From Bacillota bacterium (lineage in GTDB: Bacteria > Bacillota > Clostridia > Peptostreptococcales > Acidaminobacteraceae): DNA of 64,000 bases. Location of the stretch: the NCBI GenBank assembly GCA_020161295.1, contig JAIUOA010000003.1, forward strand, positions 1-64,000, given 5' to 3'. Position numbers and translations under genes: made by a program. The notes under the pieces were generated by a model. That model had not been told where the DNA came from and did no database searches. It saw only the letters and a list, made by a program, of their open reading frames with translations. Shown here piece after piece: positions 53,043-63,016 of this stretch (within the stretch, counting starts at the first letter, position 1; the number at the start of each line of letters is the position of its first letter).

Positions 53043-53152
53043 GCCGAGCCTATCACGGGTTTGCTCGAACGATTCCGCAGGGTACTTTCTACCTATTTAA
53101 AACCAGAGAAAGTGCCCGAGGACCAAGTGAGAGTAAACCCGTGGAGGGGCGG
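53043..53152 (-). repeat. Dispersed hairpin element, copy 5
   Basis: Minus-strand orientation, second element downstream of groEL. Inner arms CACGGGTTT and AAACCCGTG match those of copy 4, but the distal arms (GCCGAGCC against GGGGCGG) pair poorly. The core is identical to copies 4 and 6 over almost all positions. Confidence 0.82.
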
Positions 53153-53228
53153 TTATTCTAATTACATTTTTCAGAGACTGACAAGTTAACTTAGCACACA
53201 ACAAATCGTGATTGTTTAAAAAAATGAC

Positions 53229-53336
53229 GCGCCCCCTCTGGGAGATGCTCGAACGATTCCGCAGGGTACTTTCATCCGTTTAAAATCAGAGAAAGTGCCC
53301 GAGGACCAAGTGAGAGCGACTCCCAGAGGGGGTGCG
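53229..53336 (-). repeat. Dispersed hairpin element, copy 6, inside the groEL terminator
   Basis: On the minus strand the arms CCCCCTCTGGGAG and CTCCCAGAGGGGG are perfectly complementary and the distal arm is followed by GTCATTTTTTT. Without the 71-bp core (53247-53317) this would be a normal terminator, 38 bp after the groEL stop. The core has 3-base joints to the arms. Confidence 0.82.
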
Positions 53337-53373
53337 ATATTGTTTTCTTACTTAATCATTTGCTGTATGCGGA

Positions 53374-55020
<1,647 letters not shown>

Positions 55021-55045
55021 TTAAAAGTCAAATTTTTGAAATGCA

Positions 55046-55303
55046 TTATTCCATGATGGCTAAAATATCCGCCACGTCACAAATCATCACTTCTTCACCG
55101 TCTACTTTGATTTCTGTGCCTACATACTTTTTGAATACGACGGTATCACCGACTTTAATCTCTTCAACTTCTTTACTCACTGCGATAACTTCCGCCATTT
55201 GAGGCTTTTCTTTCGCCTGTGATGGGAGCACGATACCGCTCGCTGTTTTTTCTTCTGCTTCTAAACGCTTGATGACGACGCGTTTACCGATGGGTCTCAA
55301 CAT
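55046..55303 (-). CDS. groES: Co-chaperonin GroES (10 kDa), short form
   Basis: This 85-residue protein has the GroES start [19 protein letters not shown], the mobile loop [14 protein letters not shown] and [14 protein letters not shown]. It is about nine residues shorter than usual: the roof-loop segment between AEVIAV and VGDTVVF is reduced to SKEVEEIK. The rest is standard, so it should cap GroEL. AGGAGG precedes ATG 55303. Confidence 0.96.
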   Translation of the reverse strand: MLRPIGKRVVIKRLEAEEKTASGIVLPSQAKEKPQMAEVIAVSKEVEEIKVGDTVVFKKYVGTEIKVDGEEVMICDVADILAIME

Positions 55304-55380
55304 GTCAATTCCTCCTATTTTCCTACTATTAATGGGTGCCTAATGGCTAATTTGTCTAATGCATTTCTAAAAATATTCTA

Positions 55381-55437
55381 TAATAGGTGAATCAAAAAAT
55401 CAATATTTTTTTAGCACTCGAACATAAAGAGTGCTAA
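55381..55437 (-). promoter_or_regulatory. CIRCE element and promoter of groES-groEL
   Basis: TTAGCACTC-N9-GAGTGCTAA (55411-55437) is a perfect CIRCE site for the heat-shock repressor HrcA. On the minus strand a promoter follows: TTGATT (55403-55398), 17 bp, TAGAAT. The operator therefore appears just upstream of the -35 rather than over the start site, unless another promoter is used. Confidence 0.9.
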
Positions 55438-55445
55438 CAATTTCG

Positions 55446-56663
55446 TCACATCATTTCGTAAAGCTTATTCGCTTCTTCTACTGATTCCAGATAAGCGCGA
55501 TTTACATCCGTATATAAAATGCCGTACTGATCCGAAATGCTGATGACCTGATCAAAGTTACCCATTTCATAGTGCTTTAGCAGCTTCAATATCGCATGAA
55601 AAACATTTGGTTCTCCCATCATCGCACTCTTCAAATCCTTTTTAAGAGGGAGCGGTTCAATAATCTCAAAAAGGGGTTTTTCCATGATGGTATCTATAAG
55701 CGAAAATAGTCCTAAAAGAAAGGCTTCCGTTTTTCGGTGGCCAACCCCAAAGAATGTCGAGAGCTTTTCTGCAAATAACGCTCTAACCAGCGACACGCGT
55801 ACCAGTTCATCCGGTTTTTCAGCACTGATATCCCTCAGCATGATGAGGGTAGTCCATTTCCTAATTTCATTTAGACCTAATAAGGTCAGCGCATGATTCA
55901 CCGAAGTAATTTCGTTCACCGTATAAAACGCGGGGGAATTAATCAATCTTAGCAACTTGTAGGTTAAAGAGAAATCCTTGCGGATGATTTCGGCGAGATG
56001 GTTAAAATCCGGCTCTTCATTCATGGTTTCCTTGAGAATTTCCATATACCTAAAAGTAGTGACACTGATGCTTTTCGTTTTGCAGATGATAGGCTTTTCA
56101 AAAAAGTAGCCCTGGAACAAATCGTAACCCCATTCAAGCGCTTCCTGATAATCCATATCGCTCTCCACCTTTTCAGCGAGAAGCTGAACCCCTAAAGGCT
56201 TATATTTCTCTGCGATGAACTTTCTGCCCTCAGACTTAAGAATGAGAAAGTCGACCTTAATTATATCCACATATGGTATGACGGCATCAAACCGTTCATT
56301 ACCGACAAAATCATCCAGCGCGATGGTATACCCTAAACTTTTGTAATGGGCAATCTTTTCCACCAGCAAGTCATCTACCTCAGCCGTTTCAAGTAGCTCG
56401 ATGGTGAGTCGGTCTGCTGCAAAAAGACTCGGTAAATCTTCTAATATAAGTTTGCGCGTGAAATTGATATAGGCGATTCGATTACTGGTTAGTGTTCCCA
56501 GTCCAAAATTCACAAGCGCATCCACCACCACAGATGCAGTTGCCAAATCGCCATTGATGCTTAAGTCATATGTATTTTTGTTGCCATTCCTATAAAGGAT
56601 TTCATAGGCAACCACTTTTTTCTTTCGATTAAATATGGGCTGTCGTGCTAAAAATACTTCCAC
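55446..56663 (-). CDS. EAL-like plus HDOD domain protein
   Basis: This 405-residue protein starts ARQPIFNRKKKVVAYEILYR, the opening of YuxH/CdgJ-like proteins, with a degenerate EAL domain (TIELLETAEV, ALDDFVG, VDIIKVDFLIL, LAEKVES, FQGYFFEKP) and a C-terminal HDOD domain (about 200-400). The EAL motif itself reads YEIL and several metal ligands are missing or changed, so cyclic di-GMP hydrolysis is doubtful; these proteins usually act as effectors in motility or adhesion. It ends next to the CIRCE element, and lies 3 bp after the glycosylase gene. Confidence 0.87.
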   Translation of the reverse strand: MEVFLARQPIFNRKKKVVAYEILYRNGNKNTYDLSINGDLATASVVVDALVNFGLGTLTSNRIAYINFTRKLILEDLPSLFAADRLTIELLETAEVDDLLVEKIAHYKSLGYTIALDDFVGNERFDAVIPYVDIIKVDFLILKSEGRKFIAEKYKPLGVQLLAEKVESDMDYQEALEWGYDLFQGYFFEKPIICKTKSISVTTFRYMEILKETMNEEPDFNHLAEIIRKDFSLTYKLLRLINSPAFYTVNEITSVNHALTLLGLNEIRKWTTLIMLRDISAEKPDELVRVSLVRALFAEKLSTFFGVGHRKTEAFLLGLFSLIDTIMEKPLFEIIEPLPLKKDLKSAMMGEPNVFHAILKLLKHYEMGNFDQVISISDQYGILYTDVNRAYLESVEEANKLYEMM

Positions 56664-56666
56664 CCT

Positions 56667-57518
56667 TTACCGCCTTTCTTTCCGAATCATATAGAATAAA
56701 TACTGCTGAGCGATACCTGGATAATGCTTAAAATAGTCGCGTACAAACATTTCATGCTTCGACTCGACGCCATAGTATTCGCTAAGCATCTGCTTGACCC
56801 ATGTATCCACAGGAAACGCTTCCATTTTCGAATAACCGAAAAGCAAAATACAGTCCGCTACCTTATCGCCTACACCATGAAACTGCTTAAGCCAAGCCCT
56901 AGCGGTGTTATAGTCCATATGAAATGGCGTATTAAGATCAAGTTTCTGATCTACGATGGCTTTCGCCGTTTCGGATATATACTTAGCGCGGTATCCGATG
57001 GCCTTTACATTTAGCGCTTCTAGACTGGCGTTTGCTAAGATCTCTGGAGTTGGAAACGCGTAAAAAATGTTTCCATCCAGCATCCCTAGCGGTTCACCAA
57101 AACGCTCGCAAAGGGCTTCTAGCGTCATTTTAATTTTAGGGATATTGTTATTGCTTGAGAGGATAAAAGAGATGAGAATCTCAAACAGCGGCTGTTTAAG
57201 CAGCCTTATTCCCTTCCCCACATTAACTGCTCTCGCCATGTGGTCATCCTTGTTCGATAACACTTCAAGAATACCCGAATAATCGCGGTCCAGATCGAAG
57301 TAGTTAAAAAGGACTTTCTCTCCTAAAGGTTCACCATAGACCTCCACATCATAACCCGCTTCCGAGTACCGAATCATGAGCACAGATCGTTCGATGATTC
57401 CCATATGGACGCCGCCTAAAACTGTCCAGCGAAAGCATTGGCCACAATCCAAAGTCTTCTCGATATCGAGCTCATGTTTTCTAAGGGTCAGTTTTTCCAC
57501 TAGCGCAAGGTTTCTCAT
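56667..57518 (-). CDS. OGG1-type 8-oxoguanine DNA glycosylase / AP lyase
   Basis: This 283-residue enzyme has an N-terminal OGG-like beta domain (DIEKTLDCGQCFRW) and a helix-hairpin-helix GPD domain: FILSSNNNIPKIKM, FHGVGDKVADCILLFG with the catalytic lysine, and FPVDTWVKQML with the aspartate. It excises 8-oxoguanine opposite cytosine. GGGAGA precedes ATG 57518. It is followed at once by the EAL/HDOD gene in the same transcript. Confidence 0.92.
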   Translation of the reverse strand: MRNLALVEKLTLRKHELDIEKTLDCGQCFRWTVLGGVHMGIIERSVLMIRYSEAGYDVEVYGEPLGEKVLFNYFDLDRDYSGILEVLSNKDDHMARAVNVGKGIRLLKQPLFEILISFILSSNNNIPKIKMTLEALCERFGEPLGMLDGNIFYAFPTPEILANASLEALNVKAIGYRAKYISETAKAIVDQKLDLNTPFHMDYNTARAWLKQFHGVGDKVADCILLFGYSKMEAFPVDTWVKQMLSEYYGVESKHEMFVRDYFKHYPGIAQQYLFYMIRKERR

Positions 57519-57606
57519 TCATTCTCCCGAAATATTGATAGACACGCTTTCATTATACCGCAAAACACCTATGATTGCTTCAGATTATTTTACCCTCAAA
57601 AAATGA

Positions 57607-57640
57607 AAGCTGCCCAGCGAACAGTTTCGCCAGACAGCTT
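57607..57640 (-). terminator. Terminator of the purine permease gene
   Basis: AAGCTGTCTGGCGAA and TTCGCTGGGCAGCTT pair with two G-U pairs over a 4-base loop; a CATTTTTT tract follows on the minus strand. Confidence 0.8.
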
Positions 57641-57654
57641 AGTAAGTCTGTTAA

Positions 57655-58953
57655 TTAAAGAACATGCTTTAAGATAAAGAGGATTGCAAGAACAAAAGTC
57701 ACTGGTGTAACATCTTTAAACTTCTTAGAAGCCAATTTAAGAATGACATAAGAGATAACGCCGAATACGATACCCTCTGAAATCGAGTATGTTAATGGCA
57801 TTAATACGATTGTAAGGAAAGCTGGAATCGCTTCTGTAAAGTCGTGGAAGTCGATTTCTTTAACTGGACTCATCATGAACAATCCGACGAGAATTAATGC
57901 CGGAGCAGTCGCTGCACCTGGAATCATGATGAAGAGTGGTGAGAATAAAAGTGCCACAGCAAAGAGTCCAGCTGTTACGACAGAAGTTAAACCTGTTCTA
58001 CCACCTTCAGCTACACCGGCTGCCGATTCAACGTACGTTGTTACAGTTGATGTACCTAAGATTGCACCGAAAGTTGTTCCGATAGCGTCTGCTAAAAGCG
58101 CTTGTTTTGCTTTAGGCACTTCGCCTTTTTCATTTAACATGCCCGCTTTTGTACTTACGCCGACGAGTGTTCCTACTGTATCAAAGATGTCTACAAATAA
58201 GAATACGAAGAGAACAGTGAACATGTCAAAAGTAAGAATTTCACTCCAAACGAAGTCGAAGAAGTAAGGTGAAGCTGGCATTGAAACAATTTTTTCTGGA
58301 AGTGAAGTGATACCCATAGGGTAACCGATAATCGTCGTTAAAAGAATTGCGATGAAAAGCGCACCTTTAACGTTATAAACTAATAAAACACCGGCAATAA
58401 GTAGACCAATAAGCGCTAAAAGTGCCGTTCCTGATGTTACGTTTCCTAAAGTAACCAAGGTTGCGCCATCTACGACGATGCCAGCATTTGCAAGACCGAT
58501 AAATGCGATAAATAAACCAATACCCACCGAAATGGCTTTTTTGATATTCTGTGGAATCGAGTTGATGATCGCTTCGCGAACATTAAAGAAAGAAAGAAGA
58601 ATAAAAATAATACCTTCGAGGAAAACCGCTGTTAAAGCAAACTCAGGCGACTTACCCATACCGAGTACGACCGTGTATGCAAAGAATGCATTAAGTCCCA
58701 TACCTGGTGCAAGTGCAAATGGCAGATTCGCTAAAAGTCCCATGATTAATGTTGCTACTAAAGAAGAAAGTGCAGTTGCTGTGAAGACTTTACCCATATC
58801 AAGTCCTGCGTCTGCAAGAATTAAAGGGTTTACGATTAAAATATACGCCATCGTCATAAATGTGGTAAAACCCGCGACGACCTCTGTGCTCACGTTTGTT
58901 CCGTGTTCTTTAAGTCTGAACACCTTTTCAATGAAACCAACGTTCTTTTCCAT
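57655..58953 (-). CDS. AzgA/PbuG-type purine permease (NCS2 superfamily)
   Basis: This 432-residue carrier has about 13 hydrophobic segments and family motifs STEVVAGFTTFMTMAYILIV, ALAPGMGLNAFFAYTVVLGM, DIFDTVGTLVG and TFGAILGTSTVTTYVESAAG, the AzgA group of adenine/guanine/hypoxanthine permeases. ATG 58953 follows GGAGGT. The leader of about 270 bp upstream is T-rich and shows no purine aptamer that I can identify. The next gene upstream ends at 59294. Confidence 0.92.
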   Translation of the reverse strand: MEKNVGFIEKVFRLKEHGTNVSTEVVAGFTTFMTMAYILIVNPLILADAGLDMGKVFTATALSSLVATLIMGLLANLPFALAPGMGLNAFFAYTVVLGMGKSPEFALTAVFLEGIIFILLSFFNVREAIINSIPQNIKKAISVGIGLFIAFIGLANAGIVVDGATLVTLGNVTSGTALLALIGLLIAGVLLVYNVKGALFIAILLTTIIGYPMGITSLPEKIVSMPASPYFFDFVWSEILTFDMFTVLFVFLFVDIFDTVGTLVGVSTKAGMLNEKGEVPKAKQALLADAIGTTFGAILGTSTVTTYVESAAGVAEGGRTGLTSVVTAGLFAVALLFSPLFIMIPGAATAPALILVGLFMMSPVKEIDFHDFTEAIPAFLTIVLMPLTYSISEGIVFGVISYVILKLASKKFKDVTPVTFVLAILFILKHVL

Positions 58954-59227
58954 AATAAATATGACCTCCAATAATTTCAATTCTCTACAGGTATGATTTT
59001 ACCAAAACGTTCGTGAAAACACAAATATTATTTTTTTAATTCTCAATATTTTTCGTCTTTTTGCCAAGCAATTTGTAATTTTTTTATATAACAATCGGTT
59101 TTTTGTTGTTCATTTGTATCTTATTTTGTGGTTTTTATCCAAACGGATGATATTTATCCCGAACCAACGCTACTTACCACACATGTTCTCCGAACATTGA
59201 TGAACGTTTGCATGATGTTTGTACGAA

Positions 59228-59263
59228 AAAAGCCTCTAAAGGCCGTTAAACCAGTAGAGGCAA
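59228..59263 (-). terminator. Terminator of the secreted coiled-coil gene
   Basis: GCCTCTA and TAGAGGC pair across a 16-base loop and run into TTTTTTC on the minus strand, 30 bp after the stop codon at 59294. Confidence 0.8.
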
Positions 59264-59293
59264 AATGGGGTATTACCAAAAGTTTGCGTTAGT

Positions 59294-59884
59294 TTAGTTC
59301 AGTACATCCAGCTTCATGTTATCAAATGTGATGTGTTTTTCGAGCATTGCTAAGAGGTCACCTAAAAGACGAACGATTTCTGCCTCGTCTTTCGCTTTTA
59401 CGGCCACTTTTAACGCTTCCTTAGCGGCCTTGACTACTTCAGGATCTTGACCATGGGTTGCCTTAAGCGCTTCAATCTCCGCTCTAATTGCTTCATGTTC
59501 AGCTTTATTCGCTTCTCTTAATGTCAGTAGCTCAGCTTTTGCTTCTTCTAACGTCAGCTCACCACTTTCCACTTTTGCTCTGATAGCAGCAACCTCCGCC
59601 TGAATCTCTGCTTTTCGTTCCTGTCTAATGGCTTCTAGCTGAACGTGTACCGCATCATGCGCGTCCCACGCCGTTTGGTAAGAAGCAAGCATTTCTGGAG
59701 CATAGGTTTCGATGACGAGGGTCATTCGGGTACGATGTTTTTCCTTAAGCGCTTCCACGTCGCCGATTCGTGTTACCTCTGACTCACCGCTTCCACCGAT
59801 TGCAGGTGCAGCGAAGCTGCTGGACATTCCCGCAAAGGCCAATACCGCGATTAAAACCAAACTAAAAATCCATCTCTTTTTCAT
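59294..59884 (-). CDS. Secreted Glu/Ala-rich coiled-coil protein
   Basis: This 196-residue protein has a signal peptide (KKRWIFSLVLIAVLAFAGMS, cleaved after SSFAAPA) and a long helical part rich in Ala, Glu and Lys (AEIQAEVAAIRAKVESGELT, LEEAKAELLTLREANKAEHE) that should form a coiled coil. The EVAAIRAKVESGELTLEEAK stretch recurs in clostridial envelope-stress proteins near two-component genes. AGGAGA precedes ATG 59884. It is divergent from the response regulator at 60103, so it may be a target. Function unknown. Confidence 0.78.
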   Translation of the reverse strand: MKKRWIFSLVLIAVLAFAGMSSSFAAPAIGGSGESEVTRIGDVEALKEKHRTRMTLVIETYAPEMLASYQTAWDAHDAVHVQLEAIRQERKAEIQAEVAAIRAKVESGELTLEEAKAELLTLREANKAEHEAIRAEIEALKATHGQDPEVVKAAKEALKVAVKAKDEAEIVRLLGDLLAMLEKHITFDNMKLDVLN

Positions 59885-60102
59885 AGTACTTTTCTCCTTT
59901 CTTATCGTTAATTTATGACTTAGTATATTATTTATACCGGTCATCCATTTGATGTTTTAAGTATAGTCCTTTCGCTTTCGGAAATTCAAAGGTCAAGGTG
60001 TGGCAAACCATAGGGAATCTGAATTTTCATGCGCAATTTGTGGTAAGATGTGAATATAAAGAAGCTAAACCATCGTACTGTTCATGAATAGGAGGGGATA
60101 TA

Positions 60103-60816
60103 TTGGCACCCATACAAAAGAAAATACTCATCGCGGATGATTCAGCGCCCATCCGAGATTTAATCAAATCCTTTTTGAAAAATGCAGGGTATGCAGTGGA
60201 AACCTTTGAAACGGGTGACGACTTGTATGCCGCTTTCGTTAAACATTCTGCAGACCTCATTATCCTCGACATCATGATGCCCGGTACCGATGGTCTCATG
60301 ATCTGCACGAAGATCAGAGAAACCTCAGGCGTGCCCATCATCATCGTTTCTGCCAGAGATAGCGAGCTCGACCGCATCACAGGCATCACGATTGGAAGTG
60401 ACGACTATCTCGTGAAACCATTTTCTCCCATCGAGCTGGTGACGCGGGTCAACGCACTGTTCAGGCGGCTCGAGTATGCGAAGCAAACACCTGCCATCGA
60501 AAACGACCACTTCAGACTAGGCAACGTGACGCTTTATCCGAAGACACGCAAGGTGACTTCCTCTGAAGCCCCTCTGGAATTATCGCCCACAGAATACGAA
60601 ATGCTCCATTACTTAATCGCTCATCAGGACCGTGCCGTTTCTAGGGATGAGCTTCTCAAAAACGTTTGGCAGTTCGAAGCTCAGGTGGACACCCGTGCTA
60701 CGGACGATGTGGTCAAGCGGTTACGCAAAAAACTCACCTCGACCAACATACGGATCGAAGCCGTTTGGGGATTCGGTTTTAAATTGGAGTGTACCCATGA
60801 AAATGAAAACGGATAA
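60103..60816 (+). CDS. OmpR/PhoB-family response regulator
   Basis: This 237-residue regulator has a receiver with IADDSAPIR, phospho-acceptor aspartate in LIILDIMMP near residue 53 and lysine in YLVKPFSP, plus a winged-helix output ending VWGFGFKLE. The start is TTG 60103 behind AGGAGGGG. It overlaps the sensor kinase gene by 20 bp and forms a pair with it. As the only OmpR-type regulator here with an adjoining HAMP kinase, it is a candidate for the 11-bp repeat sites at 3919 and 17086, but no sequence proof exists. Confidence 0.92.
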   Translation: MAPIQKKILIADDSAPIRDLIKSFLKNAGYAVETFETGDDLYAAFVKHSADLIILDIMMPGTDGLMICTKIRETSGVPIIIVSARDSELDRITGITIGSDDYLVKPFSPIELVTRVNALFRRLEYAKQTPAIENDHFRLGNVTLYPKTRKVTSSEAPLELSPTEYEMLHYLIAHQDRAVSRDELLKNVWQFEAQVDTRATDDVVKRLRKKLTSTNIRIEAVWGFGFKLECTHENENG

Positions 60817-62236
60817 AAAGAAAAAAATACAGTCGAAAATAGTGCGACCCTATTTTTGGACCATGATTACACTGGCCTTCGTAATTATCATTAGCTTTAA
60901 CCTCGTGATGCGCTTCACCATGAACCGAATGGCTCAAGACGAGATAAAAGAGAGCCGGGAGACGTTAAAGGCACTCCTTCGAGATGAACTTAAAACGCTT
61001 AACGATGATCCGTCAGAGGCTGCATTGTCTACGAAAACACGCGAACTCGCCGCCGCCTTGAACAAGTCATTAAGAATGAGTGCGCTAACCACCGATACCG
61101 AAATCCTCCTCCTAAATCAAAATGGCGGCATCCTCATACCGAAGGTTGCGACGGTATCCGACCATGCAACCAGGGCCTCCGCTGTCGTTAGCGAAAAGAT
61201 TCAAGCCGGCGATAAGGAAGGCACCTTTCAGCTCCGGATGAACCAAAGCCGATTTCTGGTGAGCTTTGAAAAATATAACGAGACCAAGACTTTCGCAAAA
61301 GCACAGTACTTGGTACTGATCGCTTCACAGGACCAAATGGCCCTACTGACCCGCCGCATCAACTTCATCCTCATAGGAATCCTCCTCGTCTGTGTCTCAA
61401 TAGGACTTTTAGTCTCCAGAAAAATCGCCAGTCAGCTAACGAAGCCCATCCAGAAGGTTTCGCGATATGCCGAGAACCTTTCCAAAGGCGACTTTTCCCC
61501 TTTTAATCAAGAAACGAATACCGAAGAGCTCCACAACCTAACCATCGCCCTCAACCAAATGGCTGAATCCCTGAAGAAAAAGGAGCAGACGAAAATCGAT
61601 TTTCTGCAGAATTTCTCCCATGATCTACGAACGCCACTCATGTCGATTCAAGGCTATGCCGAGGGCATCACCACCGGCGTTTTCACAGATCCCATCAAGC
61701 CCGCTCAGGTTATCGCCAGCGAGAGTATCCGACTGAAGCATCTCGTCGATCAGCTAATCACCTTATCGCGGCTTGATGCACCTGAACAGTTACCCACCAA
61801 GTCCAGCATCGGCCTATACGCTTTTTTAAATCTACTGATTGAAAGGTATGAGGGCCTCGCCACCAAAGATTCAAAAACCATCACACTACAATCGCCAAAA
61901 GGGTTAACCCTTAATACCGACGAAGAGCTGCTTGATAAAATCCTTTCAAACCTCATTAGCAACGCCTTAAGGTACGCGACATCTAACGTGACCATATCCA
62001 CCGTCGAGTCTACAGAGGGGATCTTTATCGACGTAACTGACGATGGCGCTGGCATTCCCTCCGAGATTCTCCCTAAGCTATTCAACCGATTCGCAAAAGG
62101 TGAGGATGGCCATTTCGGTCTTGGCCTGGCCATCGCAGAGGTGGCTTCTCAAAAAATCGGTGCCAAACTTACGGCGAAGAACACGGAAAAAGGTGCCACA
62201 TTTACACTGGCTTTTTTAAATCAAAATAACCGGTAA
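60797..62236 (+). CDS. HAMP-domain sensor histidine kinase
   Basis: This 479-residue kinase has a membrane helix (about 20-42), an extracellular part of about 145 residues, a second helix (near 190-210), a HAMP domain (SRKIASQLTKPIQKVSRYAE), the H box NFSHDLRTPLMSIQGYAEG with His near 275, and ATPase boxes DDGAGIPSE and GHFGLGLAIAEV. ATG 60797 lies in the end of the regulator gene behind GGAG. The layout is that of envelope-sensing kinases (PhoR/VicK-like). The signal is unknown. Confidence 0.92.
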   Translation: MKMKTDKKKKIQSKIVRPYFWTMITLAFVIIISFNLVMRFTMNRMAQDEIKESRETLKALLRDELKTLNDDPSEAALSTKTRELAAALNKSLRMSALTTDTEILLLNQNGGILIPKVATVSDHATRASAVVSEKIQAGDKEGTFQLRMNQSRFLVSFEKYNETKTFAKAQYLVLIASQDQMALLTRRINFILIGILLVCVSIGLLVSRKIASQLTKPIQKVSRYAENLSKGDFSPFNQETNTEELHNLTIALNQMAESLKKKEQTKIDFLQNFSHDLRTPLMSIQGYAEGITTGVFTDPIKPAQVIASESIRLKHLVDQLITLSRLDAPEQLPTKSSIGLYAFLNLLIERYEGLATKDSKTITLQSPKGLTLNTDEELLDKILSNLISNALRYATSNVTISTVESTEGIFIDVTDDGAGIPSEILPKLFNRFAKGEDGHFGLGLAIAEVASQKIGAKLTAKNTEKGATFTLAFLNQNNR

Positions 62237-62244
62237 AAATCAAA

Positions 62245-62286
62245 GGGTCCTTCCAATACAGATTCACGTATCGGAAAGACCCTTAA
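62245..62286. terminator. Terminator after the sensor kinase gene
   Basis: AAGGGTC-TTCC and GGAA-GACCCTT pair over an 18-base loop. Short AT repeats (TTATAATAAGGTT, three copies, 62286-62330) follow on the way into the next gene. Confidence 0.7.
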
Positions 62287-62315
62287 GTTTTATAATAAGG
62301 TTTTATAATAAGGTT

Positions 62316-63005
62316 TTAAAATAAGGTTTGAATAAAGTAATACACCGCCGGCAGCAGTACGGCAGGCAGCATGTTGCCAACCTTGACCTTAACCGAAAGC
62401 ACCATGGAGAGACCCAATCCGAGAATCAATAATCCCCCTGTTGCTGACATCTGAAGAATCACCACATCGGTTAACACCTGAGATAACGCACCTGCTAATA
62501 GCGTGATGGATCCTTGATAGATGAAAACGGATACGGCGGAAAATACCACTCCGATACCCAATGTCGAAGCCAGCACCACTGAAATGACGCCGTCTAGAAT
62601 CGATTTTGCAAATAGGGTTTGATGATTACCCGTTAGGCCGCTCTCAAGTGAACCCATGATCGCCATGGCGCCGACACAGTATAGAAGGCTCGCAGTGACG
62701 AAGCCTTTACTGAAGGTGGAATGTTCACCCTTAGAGAAGCGCTGCTCCAGGTTATCCCCAAGCTTTTCTAATCGCTTTTCAATATCGATGCCTTCGCCGA
62801 TGAGGGTTCCGATAACGATGAAGAAGATCATGGGCATAATATGCGCCATTCCTTCCAGCGCACCAGAAGCACCGATTAGTAGCACACAGAGTCCTACCCC
62901 CTGCATAATCGTCTTGCTCATTTTTTCAGGTAATCCACCTTTAATCAAGATGCCGACGACACTGCCTACGACGATGGCCACTGCATTTACAATTGTCCCC
63001 AGCAT
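62316..63005 (-). CDS. DUF554 family membrane protein (YdfK-like)
   Basis: This 229-residue protein has about seven hydrophobic segments and matches DUF554: GTIVNAVAIVVGSVVGILIK, GEGIDIEKRLE, TASLLYCVGAMAIMGSLESG and DGVISVVLASTLGIGV. Function unknown. AGGAGG precedes ATG 63005. It begins 12 bp after fhs and is probably co-transcribed with it. Its last codons overlap a short AT tandem repeat. Confidence 0.9.
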   Translation of the reverse strand: MLGTIVNAVAIVVGSVVGILIKGGLPEKMSKTIMQGVGLCVLLIGASGALEGMAHIMPMIFFIVIGTLIGEGIDIEKRLEKLGDNLEQRFSKGEHSTFSKGFVTASLLYCVGAMAIMGSLESGLTGNHQTLFAKSILDGVISVVLASTLGIGVVFSAVSVFIYQGSITLLAGALSQVLTDVVILQMSATGGLLILGLGLSMVLSVKVKVGNMLPAVLLPAVYYFIQTLF

Positions 63006-63016
63006 AGGCGCCTCCT

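Noticed and set aside
47382..53336. Simple rho-independent terminators for all dispersed elements
   Set aside because: Several copies lack a T-run, and the conserved 71-bp core with internal loops is far more than a terminator needs.
58954..59227. Purine riboswitch before the purine permease
   Set aside because: I looked for the TATAAT...TCTACC-type aptamer on the minus strand and found only T-rich sequence with no such core.
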